A DNA stretch of 64,000 nucleotides from Paraspadella gotoi (Eukaryota > Chaetognatha): positions 3,792,069 through 3,856,068 of the forward strand of contig CM119269.1 of the NCBI GenBank assembly GCA_051294375.1, in the 5' to 3' direction. Shown one piece after another: positions 1-11,173 of this stretch (position 1 is the first letter of the stretch; each line of letters begins with the position of its first letter). Below the pieces are notes generated by a model. That model was not told the DNA's origin, did no database searches, and saw nothing but the letters and a program-made list of their open reading frames with translations. Made by a program: the position numbers and the translations under genes.

Positions 1-8
1 TTATACAG

Positions 9-1276
9 GAATAATCTTTGTGCCCGCTACTGTTGCTTACTTGTTATCAATCAATGTCTTTGGTTACTTGTCTGCTTTGATGGGTCGCTGGCTTTGTTGT
101 TTACTGGGTAAGTATTAAAATAAAAAACATGAATTTAAATGTCTCGGGTTTAGTTTGACTATTATAAAACTGGATACTGGCTAGATTCTGTAAATAGCAC
201 CTCTTAATGACTAAAGTGATTTTCTAAAATAAAAATATTCTGTGTATTCTTTTCCAGAAGGCATGATTATTTAAGAAATAATGATTTTAGTTCTGAACAA
301 TGTTGTGGCTTCGGCAATGGGAATTCCGATCAAACTTCGGGCGCGGCGTTTCTTTTGTTTAACTCTAATAATCTCAACTTTTCTTCAGGAGATGTCTTGA
401 TGGGAATCTCCATAATAACTATCACTTTTCCCCGCAATATGTATGAACTAATACCTACAATGATTGGAATCGGTCTGGCCAGCGGTATGATCGAGTCATC
501 CATATTTCCTCATATGGGTGAGTGTGGATCTGATAAGTGAAAGCCGAAAAATAGTAAGACATAAAATCAGTAAAAATATAAAATATGATAAAATTGATGA
601 CCAAAGTGGATTGAAAAAGCTAAATAATAATGCTTTGAAATAACCATCATCTCCCTTGAAAAAAAATGTTACCCTTTTTTTTTTATTTTTTAAAATAAGA
701 AAAACGTAAAAAAGCTATAATTGCTATTTTATATGTTTTGCAAATCAAGTTTTTTGAATATATATTTCAATTGGTGGCTTTCTCTCATAAACTATTTTAA
801 GTTGATCTTACGTTATTTATCAAACTGACATCTTGATAATCACCGACTGACGGACAAACTCAGAAGTGTCTTTTAGGGTCTTAACAACATATTCGACTAA
901 TTAAATTTGTTGTTAAGGTTTTCTCGTCGATATACGCCACGTGGGCATCTATGGAAATGTTTACGCTCTTGGAAATTTGGCAATCTGTTTCTCCTTTGCA
1001 GTCGGTCCCCTCATTGCGGGGCCTATCATCAAAGCAGGTTGAATCGATGATTAGAATGAATCCCTGATTGATGATTAGATCAAGTCGTTGTGAGTGATAG
1101 ATTATTTGTCTTCCCATCACTGTTAATTGTCACCAGGCGGGTTCTCCATAGCCTGCTACGTCTTCGGAGGCCAAGCCATCGCAATCGCTCCTTTCCTTAT
1201 TTATCTCCGAAATCCTGAAAAACGTGAAAACGCAGAGGAGAAGAAAGGAGGCGGAAAATACCAGAGTCTGGAATGA
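9..1276 (+). CDS. SLC18-type vesicular transporter, C-terminal exons (copy A, partial)
   Basis: Four exons join in frame: 9-107, 389-517, 918-1037 and 1137-1276, with AG acceptors, GT donors and a TGA at 1274-1276. The protein is the last third of a major-facilitator transporter of the SLC18 family, which loads amines or acetylcholine into vesicles by proton exchange. Family landmarks in order are an FVPATVAYLL helix, the MGRWLC loop, GLASGMIESS (TM10), DIRHVGIYGNVYA (TM11), AVGPLIAGP and a final hydrophobic helix ending in YLRNPEK. A short, charged tail follows (ending KYQSLE). All three introns are phase 1 and split codons that begin with G. Two residues differ from known VMATs: Glu stands in GMIESS and Asn in ALGN, where vertebrate VMAT2 has essential Asp. 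The substrate therefore cannot be assumed, and an orphan SLC18-like carrier is possible. The family is confident; VMAT versus VAChT versus orphan is not decided. Confidence 0.85.
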
Positions 1277-1401
1277 TGACAGAAGTGGAATCCATAGAAA
1301 TTATCAAATTATCTATTTAATGTCCTACTGTTTTGAGTTGCCTCACTTTATGACCGACTTTTCAAAATGTCGACGATCCTAGTTTCAAAAGTTTGTAAAC
1401 A

Positions 1402-1407
1402 AATAAA
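1402..1407 (+). promoter_or_regulatory. Candidate poly(A) signal of the SLC18 gene, copy A
   Basis: An AATAAA hexamer lies about 125 bases after the stop codon, a normal distance for a short 3' UTR. The same hexamer is kept in copy B. AT-rich DNA makes chance hexamers common, so only position supports it. Confidence 0.45.
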
Positions 1408-1961
1408 GATAAAACGTGAAAAAATGTGATTAAAACGTGAACAAACTGAAGATTCTACAAAATTGAAATTCAAACGTTAAGCAAAACTAACTCAGATAGC
1501 CTCGACACCCCTTTTCACTCTTCTTCGTCGACGCGGCCCTCGATCGCGGAGCAGGGAAACTTGAGATCCAGATATCGAATCCTGAGACGTCGGACGTCGA
1601 GCCGTCTTCCCCCACGGCGACGCTCTCTTTCTACTTCTCTCATTCTATCTATATTACAATGTACGTATATAATGATTTAAATTTTCCGCTTTAGTGACTG
1701 CATGGATCTTATTAAATTGCGATTCATTCTTACACTTATCTAATATCTATACTACAGAGAAATTCAGGGTTTGCAATCAAGCAAAGGTTATTTTAATTTG
1801 TTTCAATTCCTGATGGCTTAGCAACCTATTTCCGAATCAATAATCTCAACGACTTCTTCCATATGCAGCTATCGATAATGTAATAGATGTTGGACTTGTC
1901 ACGCGTCCTTTTAGCATGAGATCGATCCTCAAAAAATTCATAATTCTTTGTTTAAAACTAA
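1408..1961. other. SLC18 3' flank, no gene seen
   Basis: This is mixed unique sequence with a CpG-containing patch around 1500-1620 and AT-rich DNA after it. No splice-supported reading frame was seen. Confidence 0.6.
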
Positions 1962-2790
1962 TTGCTTTGCTTTTCTCTTCTTCTTCTCCCCTCTTGTCTC
2001 TTCCTTTCTTTTTTAGTTTTATTCTTTTTTTCTTTTTTCTCCTATTTTTTTCTCTTCTTTTCTGCTCTTCTCTTCTCGTTCCTTCGCTTCTCTCCTCTTT
2101 TCTTCTCTTCCCTTCCCTTCTCTTCTCATCTTTTCTTTCCCAATTTCTGCGCCATTGGGACCAGATTTCTTTGACCGGCGAAGAGGGGGACTCCTCCCTG
2201 GTTTGGCTTCCGGTTTTAAAGACGTTAAAATCGGGAAAGAGAGAAAAGGCCAATTCGATTTCTCGCTCTCTCCCATTTCCTCGCCTTTTTCATTCGGCTT
2301 CTTCTCTTCTATTTCATTTTCTCTTCATCTTTGTTTCATTTTTCAATCTTCGATTTACGACACTCTTTTTACATTTCCTCTTTTCTCTTTATATATATTT
2401 TTATATAGTTATTTAGTTGATCAATTTATTTTACGTTTTTTTAACATTTCTCCCTCTCTTTTCTGTTTTCTTTTTTCTTTTATCTTTTTCTCTCGCAATT
2501 CCCGTTTTTCCTCGTCTTGTATTCGTCACCTCTCTCCGGTTCTCATGCTTCTCTTTTCCTTTCGGTTTCCACTTATCCTGAGGAGAGTACTTTCCGCCTC
2601 GACCCTTACCTCCTTACTTTTCTTTTTTTTTATACCCGTTAAAAAAAAACCCCGTCCCTCCACAAAAAAATTTTTCTCTCCTCCAATCTTTTTTTTCTTT
2701 TCTCAGAGTTTCCGCCATTTTCTTCCTTTTTTCTTTTTCCTCCATTCGACCTCCGACGACCTCATCCCGAAACTCCGTCCACCCGTTTAA
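1962..2790. repeat. Long pyrimidine (CTT/TTC) low-complexity tract, copy A
   Basis: About 830 bases are almost entirely C and T on the plus strand, with irregular TTCTC and TTTTC words. Open frames here encode only Phe/Ser/Leu, or Lys/Arg/Glu on the other strand, and are products of composition. The tract recurs at about 7870-8690. Confidence 0.8.
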
Positions 2791-2792
2791 AT

Positions 2793-2885
2793 AGGAGAAT
2801 GAGATGGAATGGGACGAGATGAGTCTGGAGATGGAATGGGTAGAGATGTAATGAGATGGGACAATTTAAGACGGGATGGGAAGAA
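2793..2885 (+). repeat. Degenerate GAGATGGAATGG minisatellite, copy A
   Basis: Words such as GAGATGGAATGGGACGAGAT follow each other with substitutions and variable spacing. The same stretch is at about 8699-8790. Confidence 0.6.
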
Positions 2886-3197
2886 TTAATAAGGTTTGGA
2901 TCGATTGATTCAAAATAATAAGAGGGCTACGGATCTTTCTCCCTCATTATTCCCACCTCTGTTCCGCCCGACATTTTCAAAAATTACCCCAATACTTCCA
3001 ACTAACTCTTACCACCCCGCAGCCCCTGAATACCCCGCTGCCTCCCGCAGCAACGGCAGCTCCCGCAGCCCCTTCAGCACGGCGTCGAGTCCCTGGTACC
3101 GACTGTCTTATCCATTGTTCCCTCGTCTTGACTGAATGGGACCAGATGTCGAAGCTTTGAAAACGGAGAGGATTTCGTGGGCGGTTATCGGAGTTTT
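2886..3197. other. Mixed sequence with a GC-rich Ala/Pro-coding patch
   Basis: A 79-codon frame (2896-3135) includes a CpG-rich part reading Pro/Ala/Ser-rich. Copy B breaks the same frame by small deletions, and no homology is recognised, so it is not called as a gene. Confidence 0.4.
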
Positions 3198-3233
3198 ATA
3201 CCTTAATACCTTAATACCTTAATACCTCAATTC
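3198..3233 (+). repeat. Tandem TAATACCT repeat
   Basis: The word TTAATACC is repeated four times with period 9 or so. The copy near 9102-9132 has lost part of a unit. Confidence 0.6.
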
Positions 3234-3484
3234 TTCTCTCTTTCTTTCTTACATTTCCTCCTTTTTTCCCTCTTTGCTGGCTTTTTATATTTCTACCCTA
3301 GTACATTGCTTTATTTCCTTTTATTTTTCTCTCGTGTCTTCTTTTTTTCTATTTTTTTTTAGTTTGCTTTTATTTATTTTTCCCACTATTTCATTTCCTT
3401 ATTTTTCACTCCTTTTTATCGAGCCATGACCGGCGAAGCCGGTTCAGGGCTCGGATATTGAATATCAGGTTCAGCTTCTTTGTG

Positions 3485-3514
3485 ACGTCGTCGTTCGTCG
3501 TCGTCGTCGTCGTC
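3485..3514 (+). repeat. (CGT)n trinucleotide repeat, copy A
   Basis: About nine CGT units with one interruption follow a CCGGCGAAGCCGG palindrome at 3430-3442. The copy B version has a slightly different unit count. Confidence 0.75.
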
Positions 3515-3737
3515 ACGCTTTTTTGTATAAAAACTACTAGCCTTTTATAGTTTTGGCTGGACTTACCATTTTTTTTAAATAAAAATTATTATTAATTACG
3601 ATGAAGTTTTATAAAAGTGTGCGATCATAGTAAGTTAAAAATTTAGATATGGCTTTTCATCTTGAAATAGCTCTGATATTTTCTTCTTACATTTGGATTT
3701 AAGTATTTTTTGTTTGAATTTCCACTTCATTTTGATT

Positions 3738-3827
3738 TACTGCAATATGCAAATGAGATTATAGTACTCATTATAGTATCCAAATTAGTATATAGAAATG
3801 CTTTAATCTAATTTACATATTGCAGTA
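3738..3827. repeat. Short inverted repeat with POU octamer, copy A
   Basis: Arms at 3738-3754 and 3811-3827 are reverse complements over 17 bases with one mismatch, separated by 56 bases. The left arm contains the exact octamer ATGCAAAT at 3747-3754. It could fold as a hairpin or be a small element remnant. It is preserved in copy B at 9639-9655 and 9712-9728. Confidence 0.6.
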
Positions 3828-4107
3828 TATAATATTGAAGATGAAATTCAACAATTTTTTTTTAAATCTATAATAAAAATGGGAACTCAAAGGAACTTTT
3901 TAATGAGAAGCTATTTCTTAATTTTAATACAAATAATTCTTTTACAAGCTGGATTGAAATTGGAAAAATTTCCAATTGTAAACAATTTAACATATTTTTG
4001 CCTTTCTTTTATTTTTTTAAATTATATATATATATTATATTTTTTTTTTCTGCAACGAGTTATGCTCTGCAGTGACTGTACAGCGGCCTTCCAGCAGCTG
4101 TCCAGCT

Positions 4108-4122
4108 TTGTCTCTCTCTGTT

Positions 4123-4155
<33 letters not shown>

Positions 4156-4156
4156 G
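4108..4156. repeat. (CT)n microsatellite, copy A
   Basis: An interrupted TC-dinucleotide run, matching 10019-10069. Confidence 0.8.
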
Positions 4157-4444
4157 TACAATCGTTCGTTTTTTGAAAAATTCTTATTATTTCTTTCCTT
4201 CTAAAAACTTATTATCGCCATTTTTTTTCAATTACAAAATCTCAAATTTACATCCGAGATTTCGTTTTAGAAAAAGGGAAGAATAACTTATAATGCAGGC
4301 AATGTCACATGTACATCAGCTTGCTGCTATACAAATACCTGCTATATGTCCGGCAATTGCGCGGAATAATTTAATTGCATATATATTTTTCTAAAAAAAA
4401 ATACTTTTTTTTGTTTTTGTTTATTATTGTAACTTTGGACCGGT

Positions 4445-4469
4445 NNNNNNNNNNNNNNNNNNNNNNNNN
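4445..4469. other. Assembly gap (25 N)
   Basis: Twenty-five N separate copy A of the duplication from the contig that carries the upstream SLC18 exons. The fixed size, also used at 29848 and 42261, suggests a placeholder and not a measured gap. Confidence 0.99.
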
Positions 4470-4925
4470 TAAATCATTTTTAAAAAATTATTTCATAAGT
4501 GGGTTAAAATTAAAAAAAACTTTATTATATATAAAAAAATATATTTTTCAGCTTAAAAATAGTTTTTTCTAATTTTTGACCAATTAATGAAGGAATTTTT
4601 AAAAAGAGTTATATTTCTTTTTATCAACTTTTATGAAGAATCCAAATCTGCAAAAAAATATTTGAAAAAACTGTTTTGAAATTTTAACATTTATTGGTTT
4701 AATACTAGTATAAATATTCCTACTGCGTAATTGTAAAATTTATTATAATTTTTTTATTACATAAATGTTCAATAGTATAATGTTGTTCGTCTACACTTTT
4801 AGAATTTTATTTAAAGTTAAAGTTAGAAATTTTACTACCGCTATACTACACATATTCTACTGTGTGTTCTTTTTCTTTCCCCCCGCTCCTGATCCCTTTC
4901 TCCTCTTCCCCTGTTCTTTCCTCAG

Positions 4926-7191
4926 CATCCCTGGTTCCTTGGCTTTATTATCTTCTAGGGTCAACCCTCACATTTGCTTTTGCCAAAAGCTACCTCTCCT
5001 CTTCATCGCCCGAGCAATCCAGGGAATTGGGTCCTCATTTACAAGTGTTGGAGGTAAGTTCTGATTTGGTCTTCTCAAATTTCAAAATTCATAAACTGTA
5101 AAAATACTGATTTCCGCTTGGGTAAGAGTTATGTGCCAATGAGTTTAGATGAAACTAACTTTTCTAGGAAATATCATGTCGCCATTTTTATTTTCGCCAT
5201 ATGTCTCGCGTTTTTCTATCGTGCTTTTCTAAACCTACATACACATTTACTACTAGGCATGGGAATGTTTGGCTGAGCACTATCCGGATGACAAGAGCGC
5301 GGCCAAGCCATGGGCATTGCGTTGGGAGGACTTGGTCTCGGCGCTGTAATGGGTCCGCCATTTGGCGGTGTCATGTATCATTTTTTGGAAAAACCACGCC
5401 TTTTTTGGTTATTGCTGGTTTTATCGTTTGGATGGTTTGATTCAGGTACTAAGAATCACTATCACTATCATCATTTAAATGTCAGTTTTAGTCAATTAAC
5501 AAACAAAAACTTTAAAAACAACTTAAAAACTGAAAAGTTAAAACTAACATTTATCAATTTTTCCCAATTTTCAATTCAGCTGGTGTTGCTGCAGCCTCGC
5601 TTGACCAAGAACGACGTCCAGGGTCCTCCAATGATCAGACTTCTCTCCGACCCCTACATCCTGCTCTGCTTGGCAGCCCTCTCTTTGGGCATCATGTGTC
5701 TAGGATTCTCGAACCGACGCTTCCCTGTACATGATTGAAGACCTGAAATCAAAGTTTGGGAGATCGGTTAGAAACAAACCGCCTCTCTTTTTTTTAATTT
5801 TTCATATTTGATACTTAGTCTTATACAATATTCATTTTAATTTAATTTTTAACATATATTCGATAAATGATGTATGGAAAAGAAATTGGGTACATTATAG
5901 TAATTAATAATAATTATTAAAAAAATAATTATACAGGAATAATCTTGTGCCCGCTACTGTTGCTTACTTGTTATCAATCAATGTCTTTGGTTACTTGTCT
6001 GCTTTGATGGGTCGCTGGCTTTGTTGTTTACTGGGTAAGTATTAAAATAAAAAACATGAATTTAAATGTCTCGGGTTTAGTTTGACTATTATAAAAACTG
6101 GATACTGGCTAGATTCTGTAAATAGCACCTCTTAATGACTAAAGTGATTTTCTAAAATAAAAATATTCTGTGTATTCTTTTCCAGAAGGCATGATTATTT
6201 AAGAAATAATGATTTTAGTTCTGAACAATGTGTGGCTTCGGCAATGGGAATTCCGATCAAACTTCGGGCGCGGCGTTTCTTTTGTTTAACTCTAATAATC
6301 TCAACTTTTCTTCAGAGATGTCTTGATGGAATCTCCATAATAACTATCACTTTTCCCCGCAATATGTATGAACTAATACCTACAATGATTGGAATCGGTC
6401 TGGCCAGCGGTATGATCGAGTCATCCATATTTCCTCATATGGGTGAGTGTGGATCTGATAAGTGAAAGCCGAAAAATAGTAAGACATAAAATCAGTAAAA
6501 ATATAAAATATGATAAAATTGATGACCAAAGTGGATTGAAAAAGCTAAATAATAATGCTTTGAAATAACCATCATCTCCTTGAAAAAAAATGTTACCCTT
6601 TTTTTTTATTTTTTAAATAAGAAAAACGTAAAAAAGCTATAATTGCTATTTTATATGTTTTGCAAATCAAGTTTTTGAATATATATTTCAATTGGTGGCT
6701 TTCTCTCATAAACTATTTTAAGTTGATCTTACGTTATTTATCAAACTGACATCTTGATAATCACCGACTGACGGACAAACTCAGAAGTGTCTTTTAGGGT
6801 CTTAACAACATATTCGACTAATTAAATTTGTTGTTAAGGTTTTCTCGTCGATATACGCCACGTGGGCATCTATGGAAATGTTTACGCTCTTGGAAATTTG
6901 GCAATCTGTTTCTCCTTTGCAGTCGGTCCCCTCATTGCGGGGCCTATCATCAAAGCAGGTTGAATCGATGATTAGAATGAATCCCTGATTGATGATTAGA
7001 TCAAGTCGTTGGAGTGATAGATTATTTGTCTTCCCATCACTGTTAATTGTCACCAGGCGGGTTCTCATAGCCTGCTACGTCTTCGGGCCAAGCCATCGCA
7101 ATCGCTCCTTTCCTTATTTATCTCCGAAATCCTGAAAAACGTGAAAACGCAGAGGAGAAGAAAGAGGCGGAAAATACCAGAGTTGGAATGA
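4926..7191 (+). CDS. SLC18-type vesicular transporter, C-terminal half (copy B, partial, indel-damaged)
   Basis: Seven exons are visible: 4926-5053, 5257-5445, 5580-5766, 5937-6034, 6316-6442, 6839-6958 and 7057-7191 (TGA 7189-7191). The first three extend the gene N-terminally relative to copy A. They show LLFIARAIQGIGSSFTSVGG, then a block with HYPDD, QAMGIALGGLGLGAVMGPP and a following TM helix, then LVLLQPRLTKNDVQG, LLSDPYILL and LEPTLP. These are SLC18 TM4 to TM8 landmarks in the right order. Many single-base indels break the frame: an extra G in the exon at 5257, at least two lost bases around 5705-5730, and losses in the last four exons relative to copy A. Copy A is intact at those places, so these are probably assembly errors and not a pseudogene. 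The first helices and the start codon are not in this contig, which begins only 456 bases upstream. No promoter is visible. Confidence 0.85.
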
Positions 7192-7315
7192 TGACAGAAG
7201 TGGAATCCATAGAAATTATCAATTATCTATTTAATGTCCTACTGTTTTGAGTTGCCTCACTTTATGACGACTTTTCAAAATGTCGACGATCCTTAGTTTC
7301 AAAAGTTTGTAAACA

Positions 7316-7321
7316 AATAAA
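7316..7321 (+). promoter_or_regulatory. Candidate poly(A) signal of the SLC18 gene, copy B
   Basis: An AATAAA hexamer about 125 bases after the stop, at the same relative place as in copy A. Confidence 0.45.
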
Positions 7322-10033
7322 GATAAAACGTGAAAAAATGTGATTAAAACGTGAACAAACTGAAGATTCTACAAATTGAAATTCAAACGTTAAGCAAAAC
7401 TAACTCAGATAGCCTCGACACCCTTTTCACTCTTCTTCGTCGACGCGGCCCTCGATCGCGGAGCAGGGAAACTTGAGATCCAGATATCGAATCCTGAGAC
7501 GTCGGACGTCGAGCCGTCTTCCCCCACGCGACGCTCTCTTTCTACTTCTCTCATTCTATCTATATTACAATGTACGTATATAATGATTTAAATTTTCCGC
7601 TTTAGTGACTGCATGGATCTTATTAAATTGGGATTCATTCTTACACTTATCTAATATCTATACTACAGAGAAATTCAGGTTTGCAATCAAGCAAAGGTTA
7701 TTTTAATTTGTTTCAATTCCTGATGGCTTAGCAACCTATTTCCGAATCAATAATCTCAACGACTTCTTCCATATGCAGCTATCGATAATGTAATAGATGT
7801 TGGACTTGTCACGCGTCCTTTTAGCATGAGATCGATCCTCAAAAAATTCATAATTCTTTGTTTAAAACTAATTGCTTTGCTTTTCTCTTCTTCTTCTCCC
7901 TCTTGTCTCTTCCTTCTTTTTTAGTTTTATTCTTTTTTTCTTTTTTCTCCTATTTTTTTCTCTTCTTTTCTGCTCTTCTCTTCTTCGTTCCTTCGCTTCT
8001 CTCCTCTTTTCTTCTCTTCCCTTCCCTTCTCTTCTCATCTTTTCTTTCCCAATTTCTGCGCCATTGGGACCAGATTTCTTTGACCGGCGAAGAGGGGACT
8101 CCTCCCTGGTTTGGCTTCCGGTTTTAAAGACGTTAAAATCGGGAAAGAGAGAAAAGGCCAATTCGATTTCTCGCTCTCTCCCATTTCCTCGCCTTTTTCA
8201 TTCAGCTTCTTCTCTTCTATTTCATTTTCTCTTCATCTTTGTTTCATTTTTCAATCTTCGATTTACGACACTCTTTTTACATTTCCTCTTTTCTCTTTAT
8301 ATATATTTTTATATAGTTATTTAGTTGATCAATTTATTTTACGGTTTTTTAACATTTCTCCCTCTCTTTTCTGTTTTCTTTTTTCTTTTATCTTTTTCTC
8401 TCGCAATTCCCGTTTTTCCTCGTCTTGTATTCGTCACCTCTCTTCGGTTCTCATGCTTCTCTTTTCCTTTCGGTTTCCACTTATCCTGAGGAGAGTACTT
8501 TCCGCCTCGACCCTTACCTCCTTACTTTTCTTTTTTTTTATACCGTTAAAAAAAAACCCCGTCCCTCCACAAAAAAATTTTTCTCTCCTCCAATCTTTTT
8601 TTTCTTTTCTCAGAGTTTCCGCCATTTTCTTCCTTTTTTCTTTTTCCTCCATTCGACCTCCGACGACCTCATCCCGAAACTCCGTCCACCCGTTTAAATA
8701 GGAGAATGAGATGGAATGGGACGAGATGAGTCTGGAGATGGAATGGGTAGAGATGTAATGAGATGGGACAATTTAAGACGGGATGGGAAGAATTAATAAG
8801 GTTTGGATCGATTGATTCAAAATAATAAGAGGGCTACGGATCTTTCTCCCTCATTATTCCCACCTCTGTTCCGCCCGACATTTTCAAAAATTACCCCAAT
8901 ACTTCCAACTAACTCTTACCACCCCAGCCCCTGAATACCCCGCTGCCTCCCGCAGCAACGGCAGCTCCCGCAGCCCTTCAGCACGGCGTCGAGTCCCTGG
9001 TACCGACTGTCTTATCCATTGTTCCCTCGTCTTGACTGAATGGGACCAGATGTCGAAGCTTTGAAAACGGAGAGGATTTCGTGGGCGGTTATCGGAGTTT
9101 TATACCTTAATACCTAATACCTTAATACCTCAATTCTTCTCTCTTTCTTTCTTACATTTCCTCCTTTTTTCCCTCTTTGCTGGCTTTTATATTTCTACCC
9201 TAGTACATTGCTTTATTTCCTTTTATTTTTCTCTCGTGTCTTCTTTTTTTCTATTTTTTTTAGTTTGCTTTTATTTATTTTTCCCACTATTTCATTTCCT
9301 TATTTTTCACTCCTTTTTATCGAGCCATGACCGGCGAAGCCGGTTCAGGCTCGATATTGATTCGGGTCAGCTTCTTTGTGACGTCGTCGTCGTCGTCGTC
9401 GTCGTCGTCGCGTCACGCTTTTTTGTATAAAAACTACTACGCTTTTATAGTTTTGGCTGGACTTACCATTTTTTTTAAATAAAAATTATTATTAATTACG
9501 ATGAAGTTTTATAAAAGTGTGCGATCATAGTAAGTTAAAAATTTAGATATGGCTTTCTCATCTTGAAATAGCTCTGATATTTTTTTCTTACATTTGGATT
9601 TAAGTATTTTTTGTTTGAATTTCCACTTCATTTTGATTTACTGCAATATGCAAATGAGATTATAGTACTCATTATAGTATCCAAATTAGTATATAGAAAT
9701 GCTTTAATCTAATTTACATATTGCAGTATATAATATTGAAGATGAAATTCAACAATTTTTTTTTAAATCTATAATAAAAATGGGAACTCAAAGGAACTTT
9801 TTAATGAGAAGCTATTTCTTAATTTTAATACAAATAAAAATAAAATCTTTTACAAGCTGTGATTGAAAAAAATTGGAAAAATTTCCAATTGTAAACAATT
9901 GTAACATATTTTTGCCTTTCTTTTATTTTTTTAAATTATATATATATATATATTTTTTTTCTGCAACGAGTTCATGCTCTGCAGTGACTTACAGCGGCCT
10001 TCCAGCAGCTGTCCAGCTTTGTCTCTCTCTGTT

Positions 10034-10066
<33 letters not shown>

Positions 10067-10140
10067 GTACAATCGTTCGTTTTTTGAAAAATTCTTATTA
10101 TTTCTTTCCTTCTAAAAACTTATTATCGCCATTTTTTTTC

Positions 10141-10180
10141 AATACAAAATCCCAAATTTACATCCGAGATTTTCGTGGAT
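10141..10180 (+). repeat. 40-bp direct repeat, first copy
   Basis: Forty bases beginning AATACAAAATCCC recur exactly at 10806-10845, in both cases downstream of a CT-rich run and a CAGCGGC/GTCCAGC motif. A diverged third version is in copy A at about 4230-4268. An old tandem duplication of about 665 bp would explain it. Confidence 0.75.
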
Positions 10181-10720
10181 TCATTTTAAAAAAAGGAAGA
10201 ATAACTTATAATGCAGGCAATGTCACATGTACATCAGCTTGCTGCTATACAAATACCTGCTATATGTCCGGCAATTGCGCGGAATAATTTAATTGCATAT
10301 ATTTTTCTAAAAAAAAATACTTTTTTTTGTTTTTGTTTATTATTGTAACTTTGGACCGGTTGGCCCACTATTGGCAAATTATATCTAAAATAGGAGTTGA
10401 GAAGAGAGATATAGTCAAATTTAACATTACTTTTTTTTATCTGATAATTTTTACAATTTTAAATTTATAAATTTTTTTTAGTGTATATATTTAATCATTT
10501 TTATCTTTTTTTTAAAATATTAATTATTTGAGTTGGGATAAATATTTATAAATTATTAAATATGAAAATATGAAATTTGACCTCGGTCTGGTTTCTTCTT
10601 AAAAAAAAGAACAATCTAAAATTTCATTCAAGATTAAAACTTTTTTATAGAAGGAAAAGAGTTCGTCCCTATTCAGATTCGTCGAAAAACAAGTTCAGCG
10701 GCGGTCCAGCTTCTCTCTTA

Positions 10721-10724
<4 letters not shown>

Positions 10725-10751
<27 letters not shown>

Positions 10752-10752
10752 T
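10725..10752. repeat. (CT)n microsatellite
   Basis: About fourteen TC dinucleotides. Confidence 0.85.
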
Positions 10753-10805
10753 CTTTCTCTTTTTTTTTTCTATTTATTCCGTCATTTATTCCGCGCTTTT
10801 TTCTC

Positions 10806-10845
10806 AATACAAAATCCCAAATTTACATCCGAGATTTTCGTGGAT
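10806..10845 (+). repeat. 40-bp direct repeat, second copy
   Basis: This matches 10141-10180 base for base. It lies in the first unique part of the contig, beyond the end of the large duplication. Confidence 0.75.
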
Positions 10846-10902
10846 TTTTTTTCTAAAAATTTGGATTATTCTTTATATAAACGAGAGTAAAAACTGACCA
10901 GC

Positions 10903-10927
10903 CTCTCTCTCTCTCTCTCTCTCTCTC
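10903..10927. repeat. (CT)n microsatellite
   Basis: About twelve CT dinucleotides, followed by a short ACACAC stretch. Confidence 0.85.
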
Positions 10928-10959
10928 ATTCATACACACATTTGTTTGTTTTATTTATG

Positions 10960-11173
10960 ATGAATGATTCATCGCGTCAATGAATGACTATCATCGCATC
11001 AATGAATGTTATCATCAAATCAATGAATGATTATCATCACATCAATGAATGACTATCATCGCATCAATCATTTGATTACCATCACATCAGTTATTTTGTT
11101 ATCATCGCATCAATTATTGGTTATCATCGCATCAATATTTGGTTATCATCGCATCAATATTTGGTTACCATCG
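10960..11173 (+). repeat. 22-bp minisatellite (ATCATCGCATCAAT core)
   Basis: About nine to ten units of 21-24 bp share the core ATCATCGCATCAAT. Early units end in GAATGACT, late ones in ATTTGGTT, so the variants are grouped along the array. That pattern fits local unit-by-unit expansion. Confidence 0.8.

Larger units (their letters stand above)
1..4444. repeat. Large direct duplication, copy A (matches 5929-10363)
   Basis: This segment reappears from about 5929 to 10363 in the same order and orientation, differing mainly by single-base indels in homopolymers and a few small changes. It contains four SLC18 exons, the poly(A) signal, a pyrimidine tract, short tandem repeats and AT-rich DNA. 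It stops exactly at the 25-N gap, while copy B runs on into unique sequence. This is what two haplotypes of one locus scaffolded in a row would look like. Reading frames are cleaner here than in copy B. Confidence 0.9.
5929..10363. repeat. Large direct duplication, copy B (matches 1-4443)
   Basis: This is the second copy of the segment, continuous with upstream exons on the left and with unique DNA on the right. Internal landmarks repeat in order: pyrimidine tract 7870-8690, GATGG minisatellite 8699-8790, (CGT)n 9381-9415, octamer inverted repeat 9639-9728, (CT)n 10019-10069. Small insertions near 9835-9875 and changed repeat lengths look allelic. This contig probably shows the real gene order. 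Confidence 0.9.

Noticed and set aside
1916-2790. Long frames of 135-211 codons on both strands
   Set aside because: They lie in a C/T tract and encode only Phe/Ser/Leu or Lys/Arg/Glu; composition explains them.
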